From the NCBI RefSeq assembly GCF_023242365.1, contig NZ_JALLIX010000002.1, positions 186,001-250,000 on the forward strand: a stretch of 64,000 nucleotides of DNA, given 5' to 3'. Positions 51,582-60,462 of this stretch are shown here, in pieces. Both the position numbers and the translations under genes were made by a program. This stretch comes from Pseudomonas sp. MWU13-2100 (GTDB lineage Bacteria > Pseudomonadota > Gammaproteobacteria > Pseudomonadales > Pseudomonadaceae). Numbering within the stretch: the first letter of the stretch is position 1; every line of letters begins with the position of its first letter. The notes beneath the pieces are model-generated. The model was given only the letters and a program-made list of their open reading frames with translations, was not told where the DNA came from and ran no database searches.

Positions 51582-52547
51582 ATGCACATCACGCTGCTCC
51601 TGGTTGATCAATGCTCCGCCGCAAGCGCCACCCTGGCTCTTGAAGTGCTGAGTGCCGCCAACCTGTTCGCCGACACCGCCAGCCCACCGTTCGAGGTGGT
51701 CTGTGCTTCGCTGAACGGAACTGATGTCACGGCCTGGGGTGGACAGAAGCTGCGGGTGGACCGGTCCATCAGCGCAATAGCCCATACCGATCTGGTGCTG
51801 ATCCCGGGTTTTCTTTTCACCCTGAAAGACGCCCTGCCGACCTTCGCCGTTCATGGCCCATGGCTACGGCAACAGCATGCGCAAGGGGCAGTGCTGGCGT
51901 CCATGTGCACGGCAGCCTTCATGCTGGCCGAGTCGGGTCTGCTGGACGGCATCCGGGTAACCACCCATTGGGCCTTTGCCGACCTCTTTCGTCGCCGTTA
52001 TGCCCAGGCATGCCTGGATGAAGCGCAGATGCTTTACGAGGACAATCGCTTGATCACCAGCGGCGGTGCGAGCGCCGCCATGGACCTTCTGCTGTTTCTG
52101 GTCCGGCGCTTCGCGTCGCTCGATCTGGCCCGCAAGTGCAGCAAGTATTTGCTGGTCGACAAGGTACGAACCCAGCAGTCGACCTATGCCACATGGACGC
52201 CGCCAAAATTTCACGGGGATGAAGAGATACTGCGGGTTCAGCACTGGCTGGAGGCACATTTCCAGCAGCCGGTGCTGATTGATGACGTCGCTCAACAATT
52301 CGCGTTTGGTGTCAGGAATTTCAAGAGACGCTTCAAGGACGCTACGGGCTACCAGCCCCTGCTCTATCTACAGACACTACGGCTGGAGCGGGCAAAGCAG
52401 TTGCTTGAGTCGACCCGCATGAGCGTGGGCAGCATTACCAACGCCGTGGGTTACGAAGACAGCAACTCCTTCCGCAGGCTCTTTCAACAGCGCGTCGGCC
52501 TGCTGCCCGCCGCTTACCGGAAGCAATTTCAGTCCGCTACGAGTTGA
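51582..52547 (+). CDS. GlxA-type AraC regulator (DJ-1/PfpI domain plus HTH)
   Basis: A 321-residue transcription factor. Residues 1-190 form a DJ-1/PfpI-like domain (DLVLIPGFLFTLKDALPTF, then the nucleophile-elbow strand QGAVLASMCTAAFMLAESGLLDG with a Cys in ASMCTAAF, then VTTHWAFADLF). Residues about 210-315 are the AraC HTH pair (QQPVLIDDVAQQFAFGVRNFKRRF, RMSVGSITNAVGYEDSNSFRRLF). Relatives control arginine, glycine betaine or carnitine catabolism; the target here is not evident. Start ATG 51582. Confidence 0.9.
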   Translation: MHITLLLVDQCSAASATLALEVLSAANLFADTASPPFEVVCASLNGTDVTAWGGQKLRVDRSISAIAHTDLVLIPGFLFTLKDALPTFAVHGPWLRQQHAQGAVLASMCTAAFMLAESGLLDGIRVTTHWAFADLFRRRYAQACLDEAQMLYEDNRLITSGGASAAMDLLLFLVRRFASLDLARKCSKYLLVDKVRTQQSTYATWTPPKFHGDEEILRVQHWLEAHFQQPVLIDDVAQQFAFGVRNFKRRFKDATGYQPLLYLQTLRLERAKQLLESTRMSVGSITNAVGYEDSNSFRRLFQQRVGLLPAAYRKQFQSATS

Positions 52548-52704
52548 TGGACCGCCGCATGGCAAGCGTTATTGCTACGAAACAGCCGTAGAGCAGTCAC
52601 CACGGAGGACGTCCAAAAGGTATTGATTATCCAAGTTAGACTGATTAATACTCCGGCGGCAGAGACCGAAAACCAGGGACAGTTTGGCGAGGAGATGCAC
52701 GCCA

Positions 52705-53205
52705 GTGAAAACATTCAACGTTCGCCAGCTGGAAAGTACTGATATTGAAGCGTTGCTGACATTTGAAACCGATAACCGTGAATGGTTCGAATCTCAAATT
52801 GATGCGCGTGCCCCTTCCTTCTATTCACGACAGGGGGTTGCCGATCATATCCAGTGTTATTTGTCCGACTTTGCCATTGGCGCCTGGCACCCCTTTGTTA
52901 TCGAAGACTCCAGTGGGGGTATCGTCGGTCGAGCCAACTTGAAAAACATCAATTCACCGAAGGGTTGCGCGGAAGTGGGCTATCGGATTGATCAACGCTT
53001 TTGCGGACAGGGCCTCGCCACACTGGCCTTGCAGCACCTCATCCAGGAGGCACAGGCGTACTGGAACCTTACGCAACTACTGGCCATTGTATACAAGGAC
53101 AATATCGGTTCACAAAAAGTACTGAGCCGGTGCGGATTCCGGGTCGAGCATGAGTTCTGGATGGACAAAACGAAGGATGAATGTCGACTCATCCTTTCGC
53201 TCTAG
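52705..53205 (+). CDS. GNAT-family N-acetyltransferase (RimJ/RimL-like)
   Basis: A 166-residue acetyltransferase. The acetyl-CoA signature is GYRIDQRFCGQGLATLALQHLI (about 93-114), preceded by VIEDSSGGIVGRANLKNI and followed by VYKDNIGSQKVLSRCGFRVEHE, as in RimJ/RimL-type ribosomal-protein acetyltransferases. Substrate unknown. The start is taken as GTG 52705, with GAGGAG at 52689-52694; the frame opens earlier with TTG at 52684. Base composition is more AT-rich than the neighbours, suggesting transfer. Confidence 0.85.
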   Translation: MKTFNVRQLESTDIEALLTFETDNREWFESQIDARAPSFYSRQGVADHIQCYLSDFAIGAWHPFVIEDSSGGIVGRANLKNINSPKGCAEVGYRIDQRFCGQGLATLALQHLIQEAQAYWNLTQLLAIVYKDNIGSQKVLSRCGFRVEHEFWMDKTKDECRLILSL

Positions 53206-53257
53206 AGTCTGGCCGCGATAATAAAAAAACACCCGAGGTACTTTTTTGTCAATGCCA
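53206..53257. terminator. Possible bidirectional terminator between convergent genes
   Basis: AAAAAAACACCCGAGGTACTTTTTTG lies between the stops of the GNAT gene and the OsmC-YcaO gene. The A- and T-runs flank a weak core with only partial pairing, so this is a low-confidence terminator. Confidence 0.35.
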
Positions 53258-55462
53258 TTAACTGGATAACGCCACCACCCTGGCTCGCGCGGCGTGCAGT
53301 TTTTTGTAGCTGTCGATCAGGCGCAGATGTCTATCGAGCCCCTCCAGCTTCATGCTCGTCGGCGTCAAGCCAAAGAAGCGCACGCTGCCGTCGACTGAAC
53401 CCAGCACTGCGTCCATCCGCGGATTACCAAACATCCGACGGAAATTGACCTCGTAGTCCTCCAGTTCCAGTTCGTCATCCAGCTGTATTTCCAGCACCAC
53501 GTTCAAGGCCTGGTAAAACAACCCGCGCTCGACCGTGTTGTCGTTGAACTGCAGGAAGGTTTCCACCAGCTCTTTCGCCTCGTCAAAGTGCTGCAAGGCG
53601 AGATGGATCAGCAGTTTCAACTCCAGAATCGTCAACTGCCCCCAGGCCGTATTGTCGTCAAATTCGATACCGATCAGAGTGGTGATATCGGTGTAATCAT
53701 CCAGCTCGCTTTCTTCCAAACGCTCAAGCAGGGCCTTAAGGCCGGCATCGTCGAGGCGGTGCAGGTTCAAAATATCGGCACGGAAGAACAACGCCTTGTT
53801 GGTGTTATCCCAGATCAAATCGTCGACCGGATAAATTTCCGAGTAATCCGGCACCAGAATGCGGCAGGCCGTTGCGCCGATATGCTCATACACCGCCATG
53901 TAGACTTCTTTGCCCAGGCCTTCGAGAATTCCGAACAACGTCGCGGCTTCCTCGGCGTTGGAGTTTTCACCCTGGCCGGAGAAATCCCATTCAACAAACT
54001 CGAAATCCGACTTGGCACTGAAAAAGCGCCACGACACCACACCGCTGGAGTCGATAAAGTGTTCGACAAAGTTATTCGGTTCCATCACCGCGTGACTTTC
54101 AAAGGTGGGCTGGGGCAGATCGTTCAAGCCTTCAAAACTGCGACCCTGCAGCAACTCCGTCAGACTGCGCTCCAGCGCCACCTCAAAGCTTGGGTGCGCC
54201 CCGAACGAAGCAAACACCCCGCCGGTACGCGGGTTCATCAGAGTGACGCACATCACCGGGAATTCCCCGCCCAGCGACGCATCCTTCACCAGCACCGGAA
54301 AGCCCTGCTCTTCCAGGCCCTGGATACCGGCGAGGATGCCGGGGTATTTCGCCAGGACTTCCTGCGGCACATCAGGTAGTGCGATTTCACCTTCCAGGAT
54401 TTCGCGTTTTACCGCACGTTCGAAGATTTCTGACAGGCATTGCACCTGCGCTTCAGCCAACGTATTGCCGGCGCTCATGCCATTGCTGAGAAACAGGTTT
54501 TCGATCAGGTTGGACGGGAAATACACCACTTCGCCGTCCGACTGGCGCACGTACGGCAACGAGCAGATACCGCGTTCTTCATTGCCGGAGTTGGTATCGA
54601 TCAGATGCGAGCCACGCAACTCGCCATCGGGGTTGTAAATCTGCAGGCAATAGTCGTCGAGAATTTCAGCCGGCAGCGCATCTTTGCGGCCAGGCTTGAA
54701 CCAGCGCTCGTTCGGGTAATGCACAAACGCCGCATTGGCGATCTCTTCGCCCCAGAACTGATCGTTGTAGAAGAAATTACAATTCAATCGCTCGATAAAC
54801 TCGCCCAACGCCGACGCCAACGCGCCTTCCTTGGTCGAGCCCTTGCCATTGGTAAAACATATCGGTGAGTGCGCATCGCGGATGTGCAGCGACCACACAT
54901 GGGGCACAATATTGCGCCATGAAGCGATTTCAATCTTCATGCCCAAGCCGGCGAGGATGCCCGACATATTGGCGATGGTTTGTTCCAGCGGCAGATCCTT
55001 GCCCAGAATATAGGTGGCCGCGTCCGCAACCGGACTCAGCATCAGCAATGCCTGGGCATCGGCATCCAGGTTTTCCACTTCCTCGATCACAAACTCAGGC
55101 CCGGTTTGCACCACCTTTTTTACCGTACAACGGTCGATGGAACGCAAAATGCCCTGGCGGTCCTTGGCGCAGATATCCGCCGGCAACTCGACCTGTATCT
55201 TGAAAATCTGGTGATAGCGGTTTTCCGGATCAACAATATTGTTTTGCGAAAGGCGGATATTATCGGTGGGAATATTGCGCGTGTCGCAGTACAACTTCAC
55301 AAAGTAAGCCGCACACAACGCCGAGGAAGCCAGAAAGTAATCGAACGGGCCGGGGGCCGACCCATCGCCCTTATAGCGGATGGGTTGATCGGCCACCACC
55401 GTGAAGTCATCGAATTTGGCTTCAAGCCGAAGGTTGTCGAGAAAATTGACCTTGATTTCCAT
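53258..55462 (-). CDS. OsmC-YcaO fusion protein
   Basis: A 734-residue protein. Residues 1-140 are an OsmC-like peroxidase fold (DYFLASSALCAAYFVKLYCD with the first redox Cys; RSIDRCTVKKVV with the second). Residues about 160-560 are a YcaO domain (FTNGKGSTKEGALASALGEFIERLNCNF, SNGMSAGNTLAEAQVQCLSEIFERAVKREI, and the acidic ATP-binding residues of the family). The C-terminal 170 residues have the helical tail of E. coli YcaO, which is linked to RimO-dependent beta-methylthiolation of ribosomal protein S12. YcaO enzymes phosphorylate backbone amides. Single gene with its own start at 55462. Confidence 0.92.
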   Translation of the reverse strand: MEIKVNFLDNLRLEAKFDDFTVVADQPIRYKGDGSAPGPFDYFLASSALCAAYFVKLYCDTRNIPTDNIRLSQNNIVDPENRYHQIFKIQVELPADICAKDRQGILRSIDRCTVKKVVQTGPEFVIEEVENLDADAQALLMLSPVADAATYILGKDLPLEQTIANMSGILAGLGMKIEIASWRNIVPHVWSLHIRDAHSPICFTNGKGSTKEGALASALGEFIERLNCNFFYNDQFWGEEIANAAFVHYPNERWFKPGRKDALPAEILDDYCLQIYNPDGELRGSHLIDTNSGNEERGICSLPYVRQSDGEVVYFPSNLIENLFLSNGMSAGNTLAEAQVQCLSEIFERAVKREILEGEIALPDVPQEVLAKYPGILAGIQGLEEQGFPVLVKDASLGGEFPVMCVTLMNPRTGGVFASFGAHPSFEVALERSLTELLQGRSFEGLNDLPQPTFESHAVMEPNNFVEHFIDSSGVVSWRFFSAKSDFEFVEWDFSGQGENSNAEEAATLFGILEGLGKEVYMAVYEHIGATACRILVPDYSEIYPVDDLIWDNTNKALFFRADILNLHRLDDAGLKALLERLEESELDDYTDITTLIGIEFDDNTAWGQLTILELKLLIHLALQHFDEAKELVETFLQFNDNTVERGLFYQALNVVLEIQLDDELELEDYEVNFRRMFGNPRMDAVLGSVDGSVRFFGLTPTSMKLEGLDRHLRLIDSYKKLHAARARVVALSS

Positions 55463-55641
55463 GCGGGATTACCAAAATAACGAGACAAATAATTGGCCGC
55501 CATTATCCGGTTTTTCAGTCGGAAGTCTTGTGCTTTTCAGCCACGGCCGCTGATCGGCCCCATCCACTCTCCAGTTGTTCGGTCGCCGTTACGACGTCCA
55601 TTTAACCGCGTTGCCGAAAGACTGCTTTGCTCGCGCAACGC

Positions 55642-57249
55642 TCAACGACTCGATACGCTTCCCAACGCTTTCAACAGCAGCGGATCATGTCCATAGATAT
55701 CCGGGGCATAGAGCAAGGCGCCGTCACTATCGACTTGTACCGTCCAGTAACCGAGCAGGATCGGCACCGGCACGGTCAGTCGGTATTCGTGGGTGATGCC
55801 GCTGGCCAGCAACTCATCGGTCCGTGCGCGCTCGGCCGGGGTCAGCAACAGGTCGCGCAGGTGCATCGGCTGCTCGACCCGCACACAGCCCGAACTGAAA
55901 GCCCGCGGGCCTTTGGCAAACAGAGGTTGGCTGGGGGTGTCGTGCAGGTACACGGAAAAGGGGTTGGGGAAACGCAGGACAATCTTGCCAAGCGGGTTCC
56001 TCGGACCAGCCTCCTGGCGCAGCATGATATTGCCAGGCCGTTCCCAGTCGATGGCATCCGCTGCCAGTGGATTGCCTGCACTGTCCAGTATCTGCAGGTT
56101 CTGCTGGCTCAGGTACGTCGGATCCTGGCGGATAGCCGGCAGCTTGTCCTCGCGCATGATGGTTGGCGGCACGGTCCAGGTCGGGTTGAGGGTCAGCCGG
56201 GTAACCCGCGATTTCAGGAGCGGCGTCTGTCGATCGGCACGGCCCACCTGAAGGCGCGTCTGCCACACCGGCGCGCCGTTGTGATAGACGCTCAACTGAG
56301 CCGCCGCGACATTGACCAGCACCCCCTCGGGCTCCAGGTCCGGTGCCAGCCAGCGAAAGCGTTCGAGGTTGATCCGCAACTGCTCGCGCCGTAGCGCCGG
56401 GCTGATATTCAGCTCAGTCAAGGTGCCCGGCCCGATCACCCCATCGCCCTGTAGCGAATGGCTCAGTTGGAAGTGCTTGACCGCACGGCTCAGTTCCTCG
56501 CCGTAGACCTTTTCAGGACCGCCGGGCAGGTTCTCCAGATAGCCCTCGGCGAGCATTCGCTGCGCCAGCGCGGGTATCCGCGCGTCCTCCATGCCGGGAC
56601 GCAGCAAGGGACCGCCGGCGATCGCCGGCCAATGGGCCAATGGCTGCTGGCGCCGCGCCGCGTAGGCACGCCGCAGGCTTCGGTACAACTCGACATCCGG
56701 CCGCGCCTGATCAAAAGCCTGGGCCATGTCCTGCAGCCCGATCGCAGCCAGCCTCAGCACCTGGGCATCGACGTCCCGCATCGGCGGCTGTGCATGCCAG
56801 AGCGGCTCGAAGCGCGCCTGCTGCAAACGACCGTAACGCAGGTCTTGCAACGCTTGCAGATACTGCCAGCTGATCTCGACATCGGTACACAGTGCGTTGC
56901 CGGCCCCGCTGTCCTGGGGCAACGGATAACGCGCCGGGTCCAGGCCATCATCGGCCAACAACGGCAACTGTTCCTGCAGGGCCGACAGACGCCCACCGGA
57001 GGACCAGACGGGCGCATCATTGTGCAGTTGGTAAAACGCCTGCAAGCGCTGCTGTACCGAAGCGTCCAATTGTGCAACCAGGCCCGGGCAATCGGTCGAC
57101 AACTGCGCCAGGAACGCCGGCAAAGGCGCGGGCGGATCCGTGAGCAAGTCCTCGGCTGTCGCGACCAGTGGCGTCACGAACAGGCAAATGCTCAAGTAAT
57201 ATGCGTGTTTTTTGAACAACGGCTTGACTCCAATCCACGGTCGTCGCAT
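55642..57249 (-). CDS. L,D-transpeptidase of the YcbB (LdtD) type
   Basis: A 535-residue periplasmic enzyme that makes 3-3 cross-links in peptidoglycan. A signal peptide (YYLSICLFVTPLVATAE) is followed by a scaffold of about 220 residues, a peptidoglycan-binding domain (FQLSHSLQGDGVIGPGTLTELN, about 260) and a YkuD catalytic domain. The active site is LHDTPSQPLFAKGPRAFSSGCVRV, with the catalytic Cys in SSGCVR. ATG 57249 starts the signal peptide; the longer frame to 57354 is spurious. Divergent from a second L,D-transpeptidase-type gene. Confidence 0.92.
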   Translation of the reverse strand: MRRPWIGVKPLFKKHAYYLSICLFVTPLVATAEDLLTDPPAPLPAFLAQLSTDCPGLVAQLDASVQQRLQAFYQLHNDAPVWSSGGRLSALQEQLPLLADDGLDPARYPLPQDSGAGNALCTDVEISWQYLQALQDLRYGRLQQARFEPLWHAQPPMRDVDAQVLRLAAIGLQDMAQAFDQARPDVELYRSLRRAYAARRQQPLAHWPAIAGGPLLRPGMEDARIPALAQRMLAEGYLENLPGGPEKVYGEELSRAVKHFQLSHSLQGDGVIGPGTLTELNISPALRREQLRINLERFRWLAPDLEPEGVLVNVAAAQLSVYHNGAPVWQTRLQVGRADRQTPLLKSRVTRLTLNPTWTVPPTIMREDKLPAIRQDPTYLSQQNLQILDSAGNPLAADAIDWERPGNIMLRQEAGPRNPLGKIVLRFPNPFSVYLHDTPSQPLFAKGPRAFSSGCVRVEQPMHLRDLLLTPAERARTDELLASGITHEYRLTVPVPILLGYWTVQVDSDGALLYAPDIYGHDPLLLKALGSVSSR

Positions 57250-57362
57250 TGATAGTTCACAGCTGCAGCAGAAGCGAAAAACCTTCAGGCAGCCTGTGAC
57301 CACGCTGCCCGAAGACCGGTGGGAGGCGCGAGCCTGGACTGACGGCTGAGGCACTTTTCAAC

Positions 57363-58073
57363 ATGCTGACTTCTTGCTCCCGACTCTGCCTGATCACTCT
57401 GACCCTGGCCGTAACCTGCAGTTCTGCCCTGGCCGCCAAGGACCTTGAACCGACGCTGTACCGCAGACTCGCGCAGGCGGCTCCGGAACTCAACCCCCTG
57501 GTCCTGAAAAACGCCCTGAACGCCATGCAATGCGCCATCAACAGTGGCCTCGAACAATCCGAGCGCCTGGCGGTGATCGACTACTCGCAACCCTCGACGA
57601 AGCGGCGCCTGTGGATCTTCGACCTGCGCAAAAAGACCCTGGTGCTACGCGACCTGGTCGCCCACGGGCAGAAGTCCGGGGAAAATTTCGCCACCCAGTT
57701 TTCCAATCAGGTCGGCAGTTATCAATCCAGCCTGGGCCTGTTCCGCACCCAGGAAACCTATGAAGGCACCCATGGCTATTCGCTGCGCATGGACGGCCTG
57801 GAACCGGGCTTCAATGACCTGGCCCGCGACCGTGACATCGTGATCCACGCGGCCGACTACGTGAGCCCCCTGTGGAGCAAGCGCGAAGGCCGTCTCGGCC
57901 GCAGCCAGGGCTGCCCCGCCGTACGCCCGCAAGTTGCGCGGCAGGTGGTCGACAAACTCAAGGACGGCCAGTACATGTTTGTCTGGTACCCCGACCGGCA
58001 CTGGTTGAAGTCCTCGGCCTACCTCAACTGCAAGCCCCAGCAGATGGCCAGTGCCACAGCTCCTGGCGGTTGA
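57363..58073 (+). CDS. Murein L,D-transpeptidase catalytic domain protein (YkuD_2 family)
   Basis: A 236-residue secreted protein. The signal peptide ends at SSALAA-KDLE. The YkuD_2 domain is seen in LAVIDYSQPSTKRRLWIFDLR, LVAHGQKSGENFATQFSN, RDIVIHAADYVSPLW, and the active-site region GRSQGCPAVRPQVARQVVDKL with the catalytic Cys. It probably acts on peptidoglycan in the periplasm. It starts 113 bp from the divergent LdtD-type gene, so the two probably share a control region. Confidence 0.88.
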   Translation: MLTSCSRLCLITLTLAVTCSSALAAKDLEPTLYRRLAQAAPELNPLVLKNALNAMQCAINSGLEQSERLAVIDYSQPSTKRRLWIFDLRKKTLVLRDLVAHGQKSGENFATQFSNQVGSYQSSLGLFRTQETYEGTHGYSLRMDGLEPGFNDLARDRDIVIHAADYVSPLWSKREGRLGRSQGCPAVRPQVARQVVDKLKDGQYMFVWYPDRHWLKSSAYLNCKPQQMASATAPGG

Positions 58074-58094
58074 CTCCCAGGGGACGCAGCGCCT

Positions 58095-58826
58095 CTAGCG
58101 CGGATGGCCTTGGCACAACCGGTACTGCGCCACCAGCTTGTCCAGAAAGCCAAAGAGTTTCTGGTTCATTTGCCCATAGTCATTGCCACGAAGGGCTGCC
58201 GGTTGCTGGACGAAACGGCGCTCGGTCGACGTCGCGAGTTCGCTCTCGGACGCGGCGATAAGCCGCTCGACGACATCGTGGGTGAACTCCATATGGCATT
58301 GAAAGCCATACACCAGCGGGGCGTATTCAATGATCTGCCTTGGGCAGCCTTCGCTGTAGGCCAGGACCTTGGCGTTTTCGGTGAGACCCGGCATGTCGTT
58401 GTGCCAATGCCCGACTTCCAGAATATCGCCGAAATGAGCGACCTTGTCGTTACCCTGCCCCGCCTCGGTGAGGCTGATCGGGTACTTGCCGATCTCTTTC
58501 TCGGGGCTGTGAGCGAACCTGGCGCCCAGGGCCTCACCGAGCAGTTGGGCGCCGAGGCAGACGCCCACCACGGCCTTTTGCGCCATGACCGCTTTGGCGA
58601 TCAGCGCACATTCGGCGGCGGCATCGAAGTGCGGACACTCTTCCCGGGTGGTGGCCGGTGACTGAGGACCGCCCAGCACCACCAGCAGATCGATGTTATC
58701 GACGTCCGGGAAAGCGGAGCTCTCATAGACACGCGAGTAGCTGGCCTCGTAGCCACGTGCTTCAACCCAGGCTTCGTAGGCACCCGGCGACTCGAATGCT
58801 TCATGAACGACGAAATGAACCTTCAT
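58095..58826 (-). CDS. Class I glutamine amidotransferase-like protein
   Basis: A 243-residue protein with the GATase1 fold of the GMP-synthase-like group. The nucleophile elbow is VVGVCLGAQLLGEALGARF (Cys about 90), preceded by LLVVLGGPQSPATT. The partner residues are a His in VYGFQCHMEFTHDVVER and a nearby Glu. Stand-alone relatives include gamma-glutamyl peptide hydrolases; the substrate is unknown. ATG 58826 follows GAGGAG. Ends just after the convergent YkuD_2 gene. Confidence 0.85.
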   Translation of the reverse strand: MKVHFVVHEAFESPGAYEAWVEARGYEASYSRVYESSAFPDVDNIDLLVVLGGPQSPATTREECPHFDAAAECALIAKAVMAQKAVVGVCLGAQLLGEALGARFAHSPEKEIGKYPISLTEAGQGNDKVAHFGDILEVGHWHNDMPGLTENAKVLAYSEGCPRQIIEYAPLVYGFQCHMEFTHDVVERLIAASESELATSTERRFVQQPAALRGNDYGQMNQKLFGFLDKLVAQYRLCQGHPR

Positions 58827-59085
58827 TGCAACTCCTCTGGTGATAATCCCTGTCTGGCACCCGCCCTTGAGAATGAGGTCTGGCAGCGGTCACTGACAAT
58901 AGAACAACGCTGCGTCCCGCTCCAGAGCATTGGCCAATATCGCACGGCCACATCGGGCCAAATGCGCTCCTGCGGTTGCAGCCGGTGCAATCCCGGCCTA
59001 TGTTCCAAACGATACATTTATCTGCAACCCGCGCCCCCAGCCTGCTGTCCATCCAATACGAACTCCCCCCGTAACGAGGTGACAC

Positions 59086-60462
59086 ATGCCGAACAACTCC
59101 CGTCCCGCCGTGCTCGAACTGATCGGCAATACGCCGTTGGTGCGCGTCAGCCGCTTCGATACCGGACCGTGCACGTTGTTCCTCAAGCTTGAATGCCAGA
59201 ACCCTGGCGGATCGATCAAGGATCGCATCGGCCTGGCGATGATCGATACGGCCGAGCGCGATGGCCGCCTGCGCTCCGGCTCGACCATCGTTGAAGCCAC
59301 CGCCGGCAACACCGGTCTCGGCCTGGCCCTGGTGGGCCGGGCCAAGGGTTACCGGGTGGTATTGGTGGTGCCCGACAAGATGTCCACCGAAAAAGTCCTG
59401 CATCTCAAGGCCATGGGCGCCGAGGTGCATATCACCCGCTCGGATGTCGGCAAGGGCCATCCCGAGTACTACCAGGATGTCGCCGCGCGGCTGGCAAAAG
59501 AGATTCCCGACGCGTTCTTCGCCGACCAGTTCAACAATCCGGCCAACCCGCTGGCCCATGAAACCAGTACAGCGCCGGAAATATGGGCGCAAACCCAGCA
59601 CGATGTGGACGCCATCGTCGTCGGTGTCGGCTCCGCCGGCACCCTGACCGGCCTGACCCGTTTCTTTCAACGCGTACAACCAAACCTGGCCATGGTCCTG
59701 GCCGATCCGCTCGGCTCGGTGATGGCCGAATACAGCCGCAGCGGCACCATCGGCACCGCGGGTTCCTGGGCCGTGGAAGGCATCGGCGAAGACTTCGTTC
59801 CGTCGATTGCCGACCTGTCCAGCGTGCGCAAAGCCTACTCGATCAGCGACGAAGAAAGCTTCGACCATGCCCGCCAACTGCTGCGCGCCGAAGGCATCCT
59901 CGGCGGTTCCTCGACCGGTACCTTGCTGGCCGCGGCACTGCGCTACTGCCGCGAGCAAACCGAACCCAAGCGCGTCGTCACCTTCGTCTGCGACACCGGC
60001 ACCCGTTACCTGTCCAAGGTCTACAACGACCAGTGGATGAACGACCAGGGCCTGCTGAAATACAAGCACTACGGCGACCTGCGCGATCTGATCGCGCGGC
60101 GCTTCGAGGATGGTCGGGTGATCAGCGTCGGCCCGGACGACACCCTGCTCACTGCCTTCCAGCGCATGCGCCTGGCGGACGTGTCGCAACTGCCGGTGCT
60201 GGTGGACGGCCAACGACTGGTAGGCGTGATCGACGAATCGGATATCCTGCTGGGTATGCATGACGACGCGACGCACTTTCGGCTGAGCGTGGCCAGTGTC
60301 ATGACCGACCAACTGCAAACCCTGGCCCCCACCGCCAGCCTGGCGGAACTGCAGGCCGAACTGGCCCGCGGACTGGTGGCAATCATCGCCGACGCCTCGG
60401 GCTTTCATGGCCTGATTACCCGCGTCGACCTGCTCAATCACCTACGGAGATCCCTGGCATGA
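59086..60462 (+). CDS. Cystathionine beta-synthase
   Basis: A 458-residue PLP enzyme that condenses serine and homocysteine to cystathionine, the first step of reverse trans-sulfuration. The PLP lysine is in NPGGSIKDRIGLAMID (about 44), followed by VEATAGNTGLGLALVGRAKG and the phosphate loop VGVGSAGTLTGL. Residues about 340-455 are a pair of CBS domains (VISVGPDDTLLTAFQRMRLAD, SVASVMTDQLQTLAPTASL), usually regulatory. The stop codon overlaps the next start (ATGA). ATG 59086 has GAGGTG upstream. Confidence 0.93.
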   Translation: MPNNSRPAVLELIGNTPLVRVSRFDTGPCTLFLKLECQNPGGSIKDRIGLAMIDTAERDGRLRSGSTIVEATAGNTGLGLALVGRAKGYRVVLVVPDKMSTEKVLHLKAMGAEVHITRSDVGKGHPEYYQDVAARLAKEIPDAFFADQFNNPANPLAHETSTAPEIWAQTQHDVDAIVVGVGSAGTLTGLTRFFQRVQPNLAMVLADPLGSVMAEYSRSGTIGTAGSWAVEGIGEDFVPSIADLSSVRKAYSISDEESFDHARQLLRAEGILGGSSTGTLLAAALRYCREQTEPKRVVTFVCDTGTRYLSKVYNDQWMNDQGLLKYKHYGDLRDLIARRFEDGRVISVGPDDTLLTAFQRMRLADVSQLPVLVDGQRLVGVIDESDILLGMHDDATHFRLSVASVMTDQLQTLAPTASLAELQAELARGLVAIIADASGFHGLITRVDLLNHLRRSLA

